Shown: positions 30,885-41,236, counted from the stretch's first letter. The stretch is DNA of 64,000 bases from an uncultured bacterium (GCA_947383145.1 CANDCH010000005.1:1-64000), one strand, 5' to 3'. Translations and numbers: made by a program. Notes: generated from the sequence alone by a model not told the origin.

Positions 30885-31431
30885 TTTCTGCAAGACCTAC
30901 GATGTGAAGATGGGCAAGACCATCGAATCGGTGAAGGGCGATTTCGCCAGCGTCAGGGCGGGCCGGGCCAACGCCGGCGTACTGGACCGCATCCAGGTGT
31001 CCTATTACGGCACCCCGACCCCCATCCAGCAGGTGGCCAGCATCTCCACCCCCGATCCCCGCACCCTCCAAATCCAGCCCTGGGATTCCAGCCTGCTCAA
31101 GGCCATTGAGAAGGCCATCCAAACCTCTGACCTGGGCATCAATCCCCAGAATGACGGCCGGGTAATCCGTCTGGCCTTCCCCCAGCTCACCGAGGAGCGC
31201 CGCGTGGAGCTCACCAAGCAGGTGCGCAAATACGGCGAAAACGGCAAGGTGGCCATCCGCAATATCCGCCGGGACGCCATGGACACCCTGAAATCCCTGG
31301 AGAAGAAGTCGGAGATCACCGAGGACGACCGCAAGGAGAGCGAGAAGGAGCTTCAGGAACTGACGGACAAGCGGTGCAAGGAGCTGGACGCCCTCACCGC
31401 CGCCAAGGAAAAGGAACTGATGGCGGTTTGA
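30877..31431 (+). CDS. frr: Ribosome recycling factor, 184 aa
   Basis: Length and motifs are standard: [34 protein letters not shown] and the C-terminal [20 protein letters not shown]. It works with EF-G to split post-termination ribosomes. AGGAAAGG lies before the ATG inside the end of pyrH. Confidence 0.97.
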   Translation: MTDFCKTYDVKMGKTIESVKGDFASVRAGRANAGVLDRIQVSYYGTPTPIQQVASISTPDPRTLQIQPWDSSLLKAIEKAIQTSDLGINPQNDGRVIRLAFPQLTEERRVELTKQVRKYGENGKVAIRNIRRDAMDTLKSLEKKSEITEDDRKESEKELQELTDKRCKELDALTAAKEKELMAV

Positions 31432-31448
31432 CGCGGCTGGGCGCATAG

Positions 31449-31472
31449 CAAGGGGGGCGCGCCCCCCTTGTG
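31449..31472 (+). terminator. Perfect GC hairpin after frr
   Basis: CAAGGGGGGC is followed directly by its complement GCCCCCCTTG with a CG centre; a modest T/G-rich tail follows. It probably terminates or attenuates the pyrH-frr transcript before uppS. Confidence 0.6.
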
Positions 31473-31587
31473 TGCTGTTTGGCGGCTTATGGCACGGTTC
31501 TTTTTTGTCAACACTATTAATATGTAAAGTAAAGGAAGGCAGGCCGGATTCACGGGCCGGCGCTTCCGAAAGTTAGGATGGGTGTGT

Positions 31588-32334
31588 ATGGCGTTCTTTC
31601 GCGGCCGCCGGGCGGAGGTCCCCAAAGTGGACCTGGAACACCTGCCCCGCCATGTAGCTATTATTATGGACGGCAACGGCCGCTGGGCCAAGCGGCGCGG
31701 CCTGCCCCGGAGGGCCGGCCACGCCGCCGGGGCGGAGACCTTCCGAACCATTGCCACTTTTGCCAAGGAGCTGGGCTTGGAATACCTGACGGTGTACGCT
31801 TTTTCCACCGAGAACTGGAAGCGGCCCAAGGACGAGGTGGACGCCATCATGAGGCTTTTGGAAAAATACCTCCACGAGGCCATAGAGACCATGGCCAGGG
31901 ACAAGGTGAAAATGGCCTTTTTCGGCGACCTGTCCCCGCTTGCCGCCAATCTCCGGGCGCTGTGCCGGGAGACGGAGGAGATTTCCAAGGGCTACGACGG
32001 CTGCCAGGTAAACATCTGCCTGAATTACGGCGGACGGGATGAGCTGGTCCGTGCGGCCAAGGCGTTCGCCCTGGACTGCGTGGAGGGCAGGGCGGACCCG
32101 TGCCACCTGACGGAGGACGCCTTCGGCGGTTATCTGTACTCCGCCGGGGTGCCCGACCCGGACCTCGTCATCCGGCCCAGCGGGGAAATCCGCACATCCA
32201 ATTTCCTGGTGTGGCAGTCGGCCTATGCGGAATTCTACTTCACCGACGTATTGTGGCCCGATTTCAGCAAGGAGGACCTGCTGCGGGCCCTGGCCGCCTA
32301 TCAGAACCGTTCCCGGCGGTATGGAGGTGTATGA
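31588..32334 (+). CDS. uppS: Undecaprenyl diphosphate synthase, 248 aa
   Basis: A cis-prenyltransferase: HVAIIMDGNGRWAKRRGLPR carries the catalytic Asp. Conserved TVYAFSTENWKRP and a C-terminal RPSGEIRTSNFLVWQSAYAE are present. It supplies the lipid carrier for wall synthesis. The ATG at 31,588 is favoured by AGGATGGG; an in-frame GTG lies 6 nt upstream. The stop codon overlaps the earliest possible start of cdsA. Confidence 0.96.
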   Translation: MAFFRGRRAEVPKVDLEHLPRHVAIIMDGNGRWAKRRGLPRRAGHAAGAETFRTIATFAKELGLEYLTVYAFSTENWKRPKDEVDAIMRLLEKYLHEAIETMARDKVKMAFFGDLSPLAANLRALCRETEEISKGYDGCQVNICLNYGGRDELVRAAKAFALDCVEGRADPCHLTEDAFGGYLYSAGVPDPDLVIRPSGEIRTSNFLVWQSAYAEFYFTDVLWPDFSKEDLLRALAAYQNRSRRYGGV

Positions 32335-32336
32335 CA

Positions 32337-33161
32337 ATGGCGAAACGAATCATTGTGGCCTGTATCTTTACCCCCATCATGCTTTGGATTATGCTGGTGC
32401 CCCCGCCGCTGGCGTGGACCGCGCTGGTGTGTTTTATCGCTGCCATGGCCGCCTTTGAACTGATGCGGGCGGTGGGAGAGGGAAAAATCACTCTTCCCAT
32501 GCGGGTGGCGACCATTACGGCGGCCGCGCTGCTGCCCTTTGGAAGCTGGGCGAAGATGGGCATGGCCTATGTAAACCTGCTGGCCTTTGTGGTGATGGCG
32601 GTGTGCTTCTGGTGCGCCATCCGCGCCTATGACGAGAGCGGCGTTCCCATCGGCTTCTCCCATGTGATGGCCTGTCTGTTCGGCGGAATTATCATCCCGC
32701 TGTCTCTGTCCGCCCTGGTGGAGCTGAGGCAGATGGACCATGGGAAGTATTTGGTGCTCCTGGCGGTGCTGCTCACGTTCGCAACGGATGCGGGGGCCTA
32801 TTTTGCCGGAGTGCTGCTGGGAAAGCACAAGGGCGTGACCAGGGTCAGCCCGAACAAGAGCGTGGAGGGGTACATCGGCGGCTTCTGCTCCGGCGTGGTG
32901 TTCGCCGTGCTCTATGGCATGGTGGCCAGCAAAATTGCGGGAGACGGGGTCAGCCTCCTTCCGCTGGCCCTGTGCGGCCTGTTCGGGGCGGTGGCCACCG
33001 AGGTGGGCGACCTGGCGTTTTCCTTTATTAAAAGGCAGTACGGCGTGAAGGATTACGGCCACCTCCTGCCTGGGCACGGCGGGATGCTGGACCGGTTTGA
33101 CAGCATGATGTTCTGCGGGCCTGTGGTGCTGTTTATCGTTCAGTGCTTGCCTGTGTTTTGA
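32337..33161 (+). CDS. cdsA: Phosphatidate cytidylyltransferase, 274 aa
   Basis: A polytopic membrane enzyme making CDP-diacylglycerol. Several hydrophobic segments are followed by the family signature near the C-terminus: VSPNKSVEGYIGGF, EVGDLAFSFIKRQYGVKDYG, then PGHGGMLDRFDS. GGAGGTG is correctly spaced for ATG 32,337 but too close for the ATG at 32,331. It sits between uppS and dxr, a common clostridial order. Confidence 0.95.
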   Translation: MAKRIIVACIFTPIMLWIMLVPPPLAWTALVCFIAAMAAFELMRAVGEGKITLPMRVATITAAALLPFGSWAKMGMAYVNLLAFVVMAVCFWCAIRAYDESGVPIGFSHVMACLFGGIIIPLSLSALVELRQMDHGKYLVLLAVLLTFATDAGAYFAGVLLGKHKGVTRVSPNKSVEGYIGGFCSGVVFAVLYGMVASKIAGDGVSLLPLALCGLFGAVATEVGDLAFSFIKRQYGVKDYGHLLPGHGGMLDRFDSMMFCGPVVLFIVQCLPVF

Positions 33162-33172
33162 GGAGCGGGATT

Positions 33173-34321
33173 ATGAAAAGGACGCTTTCTGTTTTGGGTT
33201 CCAGCGGTTCCATTGGGCGGCAGACGCTGAAGGTGGCGGAGGCCTGCGGGCACGATGTGGCCGCTATTACGGTGAACCGCAGCGTGGAGCTGGCGGAGGA
33301 CCAGGTCCGGCGGTTCCGGCCGAGGCTGGCCGTGGCGGCGGACGAGGAGGCCGCCGCCGCTCTGCGGATACGGCTGGCGGATACCGGGGTCAAGGTGCTG
33401 TCCGGCCGGGAGGGGCTGCTGGAGGCGGCGGCGCTGCCCGAGGCGGACACCGTGGTGGCCGCCATCGTGGGAGTGGCGGGGCTGCTGCCCACGCTGACCG
33501 CCATCGACTGCGGAAAACGCGTCGCCCTGGCCAACAAGGAGACTCTGGTGTGCGCCGGGGAGCTGGTGATGGCCAGAGCCGGAGAAAGGGGGGCGGAGAT
33601 CGTTCCGGTGGATTCGGAGCACTCCGCCATCTTCCAGTGCCTCCAGGGGTGCCAAAGCAGGGGAGAGGTGCGGCGGCTCATCATCACAGCCTCCGGCGGC
33701 CCGTTCTATGGGAAGAGCTGTAAAGAGCTTTCCCTTGTCAAAAAGGAACAGGCGCTGAGGCATCCCAACTGGTCGATGGGGGCAAAAATCACCATCGACT
33801 CCGCTACCCTGATGAACAAAGGCTTGGAGTTTATCGAGGCCATGCGGCTGTATTCCATGCCGCCGGAGCGCATCCAGATCGTGGTCCACCGGGAGAGCAT
33901 CGTCCACTCCCTGGTGGAGTTTGCGGACGGGGCTATTCTGGCTCAGCTGGGCAGCGCGGACATGTGTCTGCCCATCCAATATGCTCTGACGTGGCCGGAG
34001 CGGACCCCCGGCCCTGCCAAGCCGCTGGATTTGCTGTCCTGTCCTCCGCTCACCTTCCAGGCGCCGGATACGGAGACATTCCGTTGCCTGAGGCTGGCGC
34101 TGGAATGCGCGGACCGGGGCGGGACATCCACCGCCGTCCTCAACGGGGCCAACGAGGCGGCTGTCGCCCTCTTTTTGGAGGATAAAATCTCCTTTTTGGA
34201 TATTGCGCGGCTGGTGGAGGCCGCTCTTGACCGGGTGCCGGTGAAGGACAATCCCGGGCTGAACGATATTTTTGAGGCTGACCGCGCCGCCCGAGAGGCG
34301 GTTTATCAATCTGTGAGGTGA
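33173..34321 (+). CDS. dxr: 1-deoxy-D-xylulose 5-phosphate reductoisomerase, 382 aa
   Basis: The first committed step of the MEP isoprenoid pathway. LSVLGSSGSIGRQTL binds NADPH. VDSEHSAIFQCL, ITASGGPF, HPNWSMGAKITIDSATLMNK and the Met-rich loop contain the metal- and substrate-binding residues. GAGGAG lies before ATG 33,173; an upstream ATG at 33,143 is inside cdsA. Confidence 0.96.
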   Translation: MKRTLSVLGSSGSIGRQTLKVAEACGHDVAAITVNRSVELAEDQVRRFRPRLAVAADEEAAAALRIRLADTGVKVLSGREGLLEAAALPEADTVVAAIVGVAGLLPTLTAIDCGKRVALANKETLVCAGELVMARAGERGAEIVPVDSEHSAIFQCLQGCQSRGEVRRLIITASGGPFYGKSCKELSLVKKEQALRHPNWSMGAKITIDSATLMNKGLEFIEAMRLYSMPPERIQIVVHRESIVHSLVEFADGAILAQLGSADMCLPIQYALTWPERTPGPAKPLDLLSCPPLTFQAPDTETFRCLRLALECADRGGTSTAVLNGANEAAVALFLEDKISFLDIARLVEAALDRVPVKDNPGLNDIFEADRAAREAVYQSVR

Positions 34322-34327
34322 CCCATT

Positions 34328-35425
34328 TTGGCGAGATTTTTGTATATCCTGCTGGCTGTCCTGTTGTTCGGCGTACTCATTGCCATCCATGAGTTTGGAC
34401 ATTTCATCACCGCAAAGCTGCTGGGGGTAAAGGTGAACGAGTTTGCCATTGGCATGGGCCCCGCCGTCTGGCAGAGCCGGAAAGCAGGCGAAGAACCATG
34501 GGACAATAAAGGTAAGACGCTTTACAGCCTGCGCTTGTTTCCCATTGGCGGCTACTGCGCCATGGAGGGGGAGGATGAGGATACCGGCGATCCCCGGGCC
34601 TTTTCCCGCCAAAAGGGATGGAAAAAGGTAGTCATTCTGTGCGCCGGGTCTTTTATGAATTTTTTGCTGGGCCTGGTGATCACGGTGGCGCTGTTTCTGG
34701 GCGTCTCGCAGGTCAGGGCCCCGGTGATTACCCAGTTTGCCGGGGGCTTTCAGCACCAGGGGGCGGACGGACTTATGGAGGGCGACCGTATTGTGGAGGT
34801 GGACGGCCACGGGATTTGGCTGTACGCCGACGTGCAGAATTATCTGTCCCGCAACGACGGTATGGGCGTAAACCTGGTGGTGGAGCGGGATGGCAAACGA
34901 ATTTCCTTGCCGGACTTTCCGATGGGCCGCTACGATTATGAGTACGAGGGAGGCCGGTATCACGGCTTTGGGCTGATTTTTGGCCAGGTGGATCAGCTGT
35001 CCTTTCTGGATCGGATTGGACAGGGCTTTGCCCAGACCATGGACTTTGTGCGCATTGTGTGGATGAGCCTGGGGGACCTGGTCACCGGGCGGGTGGCGGT
35101 AACGGAGCTGTCCGGGGTAATCGGCGTGGTAGATGTGGTGTCCGAGGTGGGCGCCGGGTCGGAAACCGTGGCAATCGGCGTGCAGAATGTGTTCTATTTT
35201 ATGGCGCTAATCGCCGTCAACCTGGCGGTGATGAATCTTCTGCCCATTCCGGCGCTGGACGGCGGCCGCATCTTTTTTGTCCTCCTCAACGGGGTCCTCT
35301 ACGCGGTGAGCCGCAGGCGTATCCCGGAGCGGTACGAGGGCTATGTCCATGCGGGGGCGTTTGTGGCGCTGCTGGCGCTGATGGCCGTGGTGGCGCTCCA
35401 CGATGTCTGGAATATTTTCGCTTAG
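34328..35425 (+). CDS. rseP: RseP-type site-2 membrane protease, 365 aa
   Basis: Intramembrane metalloprotease with HEFGH in AIHEFGHFITAKLLGVKVNE (residues about 19-23), a central PDZ domain (GADGLMEGDRIVEVDGHG) and the second metal motif in NLLPIPALDGGR. It cleaves anti-sigma factors or signal-peptide remnants in the membrane. The start is TTG at 34,328 with GAGGTGA upstream. It follows dxr by 6 nt and precedes ispG by 13 nt. Confidence 0.94.
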   Translation: MARFLYILLAVLLFGVLIAIHEFGHFITAKLLGVKVNEFAIGMGPAVWQSRKAGEEPWDNKGKTLYSLRLFPIGGYCAMEGEDEDTGDPRAFSRQKGWKKVVILCAGSFMNFLLGLVITVALFLGVSQVRAPVITQFAGGFQHQGADGLMEGDRIVEVDGHGIWLYADVQNYLSRNDGMGVNLVVERDGKRISLPDFPMGRYDYEYEGGRYHGFGLIFGQVDQLSFLDRIGQGFAQTMDFVRIVWMSLGDLVTGRVAVTELSGVIGVVDVVSEVGAGSETVAIGVQNVFYFMALIAVNLAVMNLLPIPALDGGRIFFVLLNGVLYAVSRRRIPERYEGYVHAGAFVALLALMAVVALHDVWNIFA

Positions 35426-35438
35426 GCAGGTGGTTGCA

Positions 35439-36476
35439 ATGAGCAGGGCAATCCATGTGGGAGGCGTCTCCATAGGCGGAGGCGCCCCTGTATCCGTTCA
35501 GTCGATGACCAATACGCCCACCCATGACGTGGAGGCCACCTTGTCTCAAATCCGGGCGCTGGCGGCGGCGGGGTGTGATATCGTCCGGGTGGCGGTGCCC
35601 GATATGGCGGCGGCAAAGGCTGTCGGAGCGCTGAAGGCGGGAAGCCCGGTGCCGCTGGTGGCGGATATCCACTTTGATTACCGGCTGGCCCTGGAGGCGG
35701 CGGAGCAGGGGATTGACAAGATACGCATCAACCCCGGCAATATCGGCGCGCCGGACCGGGTGGAGGCGGTGGCCAAGGCCTGTAAGGAGCGGGGCATTCC
35801 CATCCGGGTGGGGGTGAACGGGGGCTCATTGGAGAAGGATCTGCTGGCCCGGTACGGCGGGCCGGTTCCTGAGGCCATGGTTGAGAGCGCCCTGGGCCAC
35901 ATCCGCCTGCTGGAGCGGTACGGCTTTGAGGATATCTGCGTGTCGCTGAAGGCGTCCTCCGTACCCACGACGATGCGGGCATACTGGCTCATGGCGGAGC
36001 GGTACGATTACCCCCTGCACCTGGGAGTCACCGAGGCGGGCACCCGGGAAACCGGCGAACTGAAGGCGGCGGCGGGCATCGGCGGGCTGCTGGCCCTGGG
36101 CATTGGGGACACCCTGCGGGTGAGCCTCACCGCCGACCCGGTGGAGGAGGTCTATGCCGCCCGGCGGATTTTGAAGGCAATCGGCCTGCGCCGGGAGGGG
36201 CCGGAGCTCATCGCCTGTCCCACTTGCGGGCGGACCCAGATCGGCCTGATCCCCATGGCCCAGCGGGTGGAGGAGCTGCTGAAAACCGTGGACAAGCCCA
36301 TCACGGTGGCGGTGATGGGGTGCGTGGTCAACGGCCCCGGGGAGGCCCGCCACGCCGACGTGGGGCTGGCGGGCGGAAAGGGCGAGGGCGTTCTGTTCAA
36401 GCGCGGCCAGATCGTGGCCAAGGTGCCGGAGGACCAGCTGGTGCCCGGGCTGATGAAGCTGATTGAGGAACTGTAA
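35439..36476 (+). CDS. ispG: 4-hydroxy-3-methylbut-2-enyl diphosphate synthase, 345 aa
   Basis: Penultimate-stage MEP-pathway enzyme with a 4Fe-4S cluster. The TIM barrel starts GGAPVSVQSMTNTPTHD. The cluster domain has CPTCGRTQIGL and MGCVVNGPGEARHADVG with the Cys ligands. AGGTGG precedes ATG 35,439. Together with dxr upstream it makes this an isoprenoid/membrane operon. Confidence 0.96.
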   Translation: MSRAIHVGGVSIGGGAPVSVQSMTNTPTHDVEATLSQIRALAAAGCDIVRVAVPDMAAAKAVGALKAGSPVPLVADIHFDYRLALEAAEQGIDKIRINPGNIGAPDRVEAVAKACKERGIPIRVGVNGGSLEKDLLARYGGPVPEAMVESALGHIRLLERYGFEDICVSLKASSVPTTMRAYWLMAERYDYPLHLGVTEAGTRETGELKAAAGIGGLLALGIGDTLRVSLTADPVEEVYAARRILKAIGLRREGPELIACPTCGRTQIGLIPMAQRVEELLKTVDKPITVAVMGCVVNGPGEARHADVGLAGGKGEGVLFKRGQIVAKVPEDQLVPGLMKLIEEL

Positions 36477-36487
36477 AGGGGAAAACT

Positions 36488-37039
36488 ATGACACATATCG
36501 GAACACAGTACATAGAGACGGACCGGCTGATTCTGCGCCGGTTCGAGCTGTCCGACGCCCCCGCTATGTTCGCCAACTGGGCCGGAGACGACGAGGTGAC
36601 GAAATTTCTCACGTGGCCCACCCATGCGGATGTGTCGGTGACAGAGGGCATTCTGTCGCAGTGGGTACCCCAGTACGCAAAGGACGACTATTATAACTGG
36701 GCTATCATCTTGAAGGAGCACGGCCCGAAGCCCGTGGGGAACATCAGCGTGGCGCACTGCCATGAGGGCGGAGACATCCCGGAGATCGGCTACTGCATGG
36801 GCAAACGCTGGTGGCATCGGGGGATCATGAGCGAGGCCTTGGGCGCGGTGCTTGATTTCCTGTTCCTACAGGTGGGCGTCCGGCGTATTATTGCCAAACA
36901 CGATGTGAACAATCCCCATTCCGGCGGCGTCATGCGCAAATGCGGCATGAAATTTGAGGAGATACGAGAAAAGGCGATCCGAAACAATCAGGGAGAGCGC
37001 GACTGCGCCTGCTATGCGATTGAGGCGGGCGACAGATAG
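36488..37039 (+). CDS. GNAT-family N-acetyltransferase (RimJ-like), 183 aa
   Basis: ETDRLILRRFELSDAPAMFA is the usual start of RimJ/RimL-type acetyltransferases. The acetyl-CoA-binding region appears as EIGYCMGKRWWHRGIMSEAL, and the C-terminal VRRIIAKHDVNNPHSGGVMR is conserved. The substrate cannot be told; it may be an amine or a protein N-terminus. It lies 11 nt after ispG and 16 nt before polC. Confidence 0.88.
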   Translation: MTHIGTQYIETDRLILRRFELSDAPAMFANWAGDDEVTKFLTWPTHADVSVTEGILSQWVPQYAKDDYYNWAIILKEHGPKPVGNISVAHCHEGGDIPEIGYCMGKRWWHRGIMSEALGAVLDFLFLQVGVRRIIAKHDVNNPHSGGVMRKCGMKFEEIREKAIRNNQGERDCACYAIEAGDR

Positions 37040-37055
37040 GGAGCGAGATATTATT

Positions 37056-40000
37056 ATGCCGACCTTTCAACAGACCTTTGTCAACTGCCCCTTCCCGGAG
37101 GGGGTTTTGGCCGCTTTAGGGGATTATCCCGTCCGGGTGCGGGTGAACCGCGCCCAGCGGGCTATGGAGGTGGCCGCCAGCGGAGCGGCGGTTTCCCGGG
37201 AAATTCTGGCTCAGGCGGCGGAGACGCTGAAGCGGGCGTTTGGGCTCAGCACGGCGGAGGTGGTGCTGGACATGCCTGAGCCGGAGGGCCTTCCGCCGGT
37301 GGAGGCGCCCCACCAGGAGGCCCCGGCCCAGCCGGAGCCGGTCCCTTCCGCTCCGAAGGGGGAGCCGCCCGCCGCCTCTCCGGCGCCTCCGCCAAAGCAG
37401 CCTTTGGACCTGGAGGCCCAGATGAAGGCCATGCGGCGGAAGCTGCTGCGGGATGACGGACTCTCCTCCGGCGGGAAAAAGCCCAAGGTGAAACAGATTT
37501 ACGGCAAGATTACCGGGAAAAAAAAGCCCATCCCGTTGAACGAACTGAGTCTGGACATGGGCAGCGTCCTGGTGGAGGGCGAGGTGTTCAACATCGAGCA
37601 CCGGGAGCTGCCCCGCCGCAAGGCCTGGGTGGTGTGCTTTGATATCACCGACCTTGCCAGCTCCATCCGGGTCACCCGGTTCATGGAGGGGGAGGAGGCC
37701 AAGCCGGTTATTGACCAGGTGAAAAAGGGGCAGCGGCTTCAGGTTCAGGGGCGGCTGGTTCTGGGCCGGTTTGACAACAACGATCTGGTTTTGGAGCCCT
37801 ATGGCATCAATGAGGTGCCGAAGCCGGAGGGCCGGAAGGATTCCGCGCCGGAAAAGCGGGTAGAGCTCCACCTGCATACCAAGATGTCCACAATGGACGC
37901 CCTATGCGACACCAAGTCGGTGGTAAAGCGCGCCATTGAGTGGGGACACCCCGCCATCGCCATCACAGACCACGGGGTGGTGCAGTCCTTTCCCGACGCC
38001 TACAGCGCCTCCGGCCGGGGGGAGAAGATCAAGGTGCTGTATGGGGTGGAGGCGTATTATGTAAATGATGTGGACGAGCAGGCGGCGGTGCACGGTCCGG
38101 GGGATATGCCCCTGGACGGAGAGTTTGTGGCCTTCGATCTGGAGACCACCGGCCTGGACGCCCGCTCCGACGCCATCATTGAGATCGGCGCGGTCCGGGT
38201 CCGGGGAGGAGAAGTGGTGGACAAATTTTCCTCCTTCGCCCAGCCGGGACGTCCGCTCAGCGCCAAAACCGTGTCCCTCACCGGCATCACCGACGAAATG
38301 CTGCGGGGTGCGCCCGAGCCGGAGGCGGCGGTGGACGCCTTTTTGGACTGGGCGGGGGGCTTGCCCTTGTGCGCCCACAACGCCGCGTTTGACACTGGAT
38401 TTCTCCGGGAGTACTGCGCCCGCTCCGGCCGGAAATTCGACCCGCTGTATTTCGACACCCTGATCCTGGCCCAGTACCTGTGCCCCAAGCTGCCCAACCA
38501 CAAGCTGGACACGGTGGCCGATTCCCTGGAGCTGCCGCCCTTCCAGCACCACCGCGCCTATGACGACGCGGAGACCTGCGGGCTGATCCTGGCGGCGCTG
38601 GTCCCCATGCTCCGGGAGCGGGGGATTGACCGGGCCGCCCAGGTTAACCGGGCGCTGGCCGGGAAGAAGCGGGGGGGGCGGGGCAGGCGGAACGCGCTCC
38701 ACCTGATTCTTCTGGCAAAAAATCAGACCGGGCTGCGCAATCTCTACAAGCTGGTATCCAAGGCCCATTTGGAGCACTTCAACCGCTTTCCCATCATGCC
38801 GAAATCTCTGGTGGAGGAGAATCGGGAGGGGCTGATCATTGGCTCCGCCTGCGAGGCGGGGGAGCTGTTTCAGGCGGTGGCGGCGGGCCGGGAGGACCGG
38901 GAGCTGGAGCGCATTGCCGCATGGTACGACTATCTGGAAATACAGCCCCTGTCCAACAACGCCTATATGCTCCGCCCGGACAAGGAGGGTCGAGCGATTG
39001 CCCGGGACCTTGAGGACCTGCGGGCCTTCAACCGCCGGGTTGTGGCCCTGGGGGAGCGGCTGGGCAAGCCGGTGTGCGCCACCGGGGACGTCCACTTTAT
39101 GGAGCCAGAGGAGGAGGTATACCGCCACGTGCTGCTGGCGGCCAAGGAATTTGAGGACGCGGACAGCCCAAACCCGCTCTATTTCCGCACCACAGACGAG
39201 ATGCTGGAGGAGTTTTCCTATCTGGGAAAGGAGAAGGCCCATGAGGTGGTGGTGGACAACCCAAACCGAATCGCGGGCTGGTGCGAAAACGTCCGGCCGC
39301 TGCCGGATGGACTGTTTGCCCCCAAGCTGGAAAACTCCGACGGGGAATTGAAGGATTTGGTATGGGGGAAAGCCCACCGCCTCTACGGGAAGGAGCCGCC
39401 TCAGATTGTGGTGGACCGCATCAACGCGGAGCTGACGGACATCATCCGCTGCGAGTACGACGTGATTTATATGTCTGCCCAGAAGCTGGTACAGAACTCC
39501 CTGGAGCACGGCTATCTGGTGGGGTCCCGGGGGTCGGTGGGGTCGTCCCTGGTGGCCTTCATGTCGGGAATCACGGAGGTGAACTCCCTGCCCGCCCACT
39601 ACCGCTGCCCCAACTGTAAGCACGCCGACTTCGACTACGCCCAGGACCCCGCCCACCCCTACGGCTGCGGGGCGGATATGCCGGACATGAAGTGCCCCGT
39701 CTGCGGCGCGGACTATGAAAAGGACGGGTTCAATATCCCCTTTGAGACCTTTTTGGGCTTCGGCGGCGACAAGGTGCCCGACATTGACCTGAATTTCTCC
39801 GGCGAGTACCAGTCCAGCGCCCACAGGTATACCTTTGAGCTGTTCGGCAAGGACCACGTGTTCCGGGCGGGCACCATCGGCACCGTGGCGGAAAAGACCG
39901 CCATCGGCTACGCGAAGAAATATCTGGAGCTGGTGGGGAGGACGGACGCCCCCTTTGCGGAGGTGCTCCGGCTGGCCAAGGGCTGCGACGGAGTCAAGCG

Positions 40001-41228
40001 TACCACTGGCCAGCACCCAGGCGGTATGGTGGTCATCCCCCAGGACAAGGAGATCTACGATTTCTGCCCTGCCCAGCACCCGGCGGACGACAAGGACTCG
40101 GACATCATCACCACTCATTTTGACTACCACAAAATGGAGTCCAACCTGCTCAAGCTGGACATGCTGGGCCACGACGACCCGTCCATGATTCGGATGCTGG
40201 AGGATCTCACCCAGACCAACGCCCAGAATATTCCCCTGGACGACCCGGACACCATGGACCTGTTCACCTCGTCGGAGAAGCTGGGCTACGTGAACGACCC
40301 TATTCTCGGTCCAACCGGGGCGGCGGCGCTGCCGGAGTTCGGCACGAAGAACGCCCGGCAGATGCTCATCGACGCCCAGCCCCAGGATTTCAACACGCTG
40401 GTGCGGCTGTCCGGCTTTTCCCACGGCACCGACGTGTGGCACGGGAACGCCCGGGAACTGATCCTCAGCGGGACGGCGGGCGTGTTGGAGTGCGTGGGAT
40501 GCCGCGACGACATCATGCTGTTCCTCATCTCCAAGGGGTTCAAGGACACCCGGGCCTTTAAGATCATGGAAGCGGTGCGCAAGGGCCGGGGCCTGCCCGA
40601 CGGGGCGGAGGACGAGATGAAGGAGCACGGCGTGCCGGAGTGGTACATCGAGTCCTGCAAGAAGATCGCCTACCTGTTCCCCAAGGCCCATGCGGTGGCC
40701 TATGTGATGATGGCCTTTCGGATCGCCTGGTACAAGGTCCACCGGCCGCTGGCCTTTTACGCCGCCTATTTCTCCATCCGGGCCAAAGCTTTTGACGAAA
40801 AGTACATGTGCCGGGGAATAGAGGTGGTCAAGCGCAAAATGGCGGAGATCAACGCGAAAAAGAACGCCAAGGAGAAGAAGGACCGCCCCTCGGCGGTGGA
40901 GGAGGATATGCTCACCACCCTGGAGGTGTGCTATGAGTTCTATCTCCGGGGGTTCAGCTTTGCCCGAATGGATATCTGCCGCTCTGAGTCCACCCGGTTT
41001 TTGATGGACGAGGAGAAAGGGGCGTTGATTCCGCCCTTCACATCGGTGGCGGGCCTTGGCGAGACGGTGGGCGACGACATTGTGGAAAAGCGGCAGGGGA
41101 AGGACTTTTTGTCCATTGAGGAGTTCGCCTTGGCCTGCACCAAGGTATCCAGCACCCATCTGGAGCAGCTCAAAGAGGCGGGGGCTTTTGGGGACCTGCC
41201 GGACAGCAGCCAGTTCAGCCTGTTTTGA
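37056..41228 (+). CDS. polC: PolC-type DNA polymerase III alpha subunit, 1390 aa
   Basis: Main replicative polymerase of low-GC Gram-positives. Domains in order: an N-terminal domain with a Pro-rich linker; an OB fold (about 150-260); PHP domain start VELHLHTKMSTMDA (about 270); an inserted DnaQ-like 3'-5' exonuclease FDLETTGLD (about 358); the polymerase core, with a four-Cys zinc segment (CPNC...CPVC, about 850-890) and the acidic PDIDLNFSGEY (about 907). Length fits PolC. GGGAGCGAG precedes ATG 37,056. Confidence 0.97.
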   Translation: MPTFQQTFVNCPFPEGVLAALGDYPVRVRVNRAQRAMEVAASGAAVSREILAQAAETLKRAFGLSTAEVVLDMPEPEGLPPVEAPHQEAPAQPEPVPSAPKGEPPAASPAPPPKQPLDLEAQMKAMRRKLLRDDGLSSGGKKPKVKQIYGKITGKKKPIPLNELSLDMGSVLVEGEVFNIEHRELPRRKAWVVCFDITDLASSIRVTRFMEGEEAKPVIDQVKKGQRLQVQGRLVLGRFDNNDLVLEPYGINEVPKPEGRKDSAPEKRVELHLHTKMSTMDALCDTKSVVKRAIEWGHPAIAITDHGVVQSFPDAYSASGRGEKIKVLYGVEAYYVNDVDEQAAVHGPGDMPLDGEFVAFDLETTGLDARSDAIIEIGAVRVRGGEVVDKFSSFAQPGRPLSAKTVSLTGITDEMLRGAPEPEAAVDAFLDWAGGLPLCAHNAAFDTGFLREYCARSGRKFDPLYFDTLILAQYLCPKLPNHKLDTVADSLELPPFQHHRAYDDAETCGLILAALVPMLRERGIDRAAQVNRALAGKKRGGRGRRNALHLILLAKNQTGLRNLYKLVSKAHLEHFNRFPIMPKSLVEENREGLIIGSACEAGELFQAVAAGREDRELERIAAWYDYLEIQPLSNNAYMLRPDKEGRAIARDLEDLRAFNRRVVALGERLGKPVCATGDVHFMEPEEEVYRHVLLAAKEFEDADSPNPLYFRTTDEMLEEFSYLGKEKAHEVVVDNPNRIAGWCENVRPLPDGLFAPKLENSDGELKDLVWGKAHRLYGKEPPQIVVDRINAELTDIIRCEYDVIYMSAQKLVQNSLEHGYLVGSRGSVGSSLVAFMSGITEVNSLPAHYRCPNCKHADFDYAQDPAHPYGCGADMPDMKCPVCGADYEKDGFNIPFETFLGFGGDKVPDIDLNFSGEYQSSAHRYTFELFGKDHVFRAGTIGTVAEKTAIGYAKKYLELVGRTDAPFAEVLRLAKGCDGVKRTTGQHPGGMVVIPQDKEIYDFCPAQHPADDKDSDIITTHFDYHKMESNLLKLDMLGHDDPSMIRMLEDLTQTNAQNIPLDDPDTMDLFTSSEKLGYVNDPILGPTGAAALPEFGTKNARQMLIDAQPQDFNTLVRLSGFSHGTDVWHGNARELILSGTAGVLECVGCRDDIMLFLISKGFKDTRAFKIMEAVRKGRGLPDGAEDEMKEHGVPEWYIESCKKIAYLFPKAHAVAYVMMAFRIAWYKVHRPLAFYAAYFSIRAKAFDEKYMCRGIEVVKRKMAEINAKKNAKEKKDRPSAVEEDMLTTLEVCYEFYLRGFSFARMDICRSESTRFLMDEEKGALIPPFTSVAGLGETVGDDIVEKRQGKDFLSIEEFALACTKVSSTHLEQLKEAGAFGDLPDSSQFSLF

Positions 41229-41236
41229 GGGGGGCA

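Noticed and set aside
30117..30893. Leftward frame opposite pyrH
   Set aside because: Same antisense effect; pyrH motifs are complete on the other strand.
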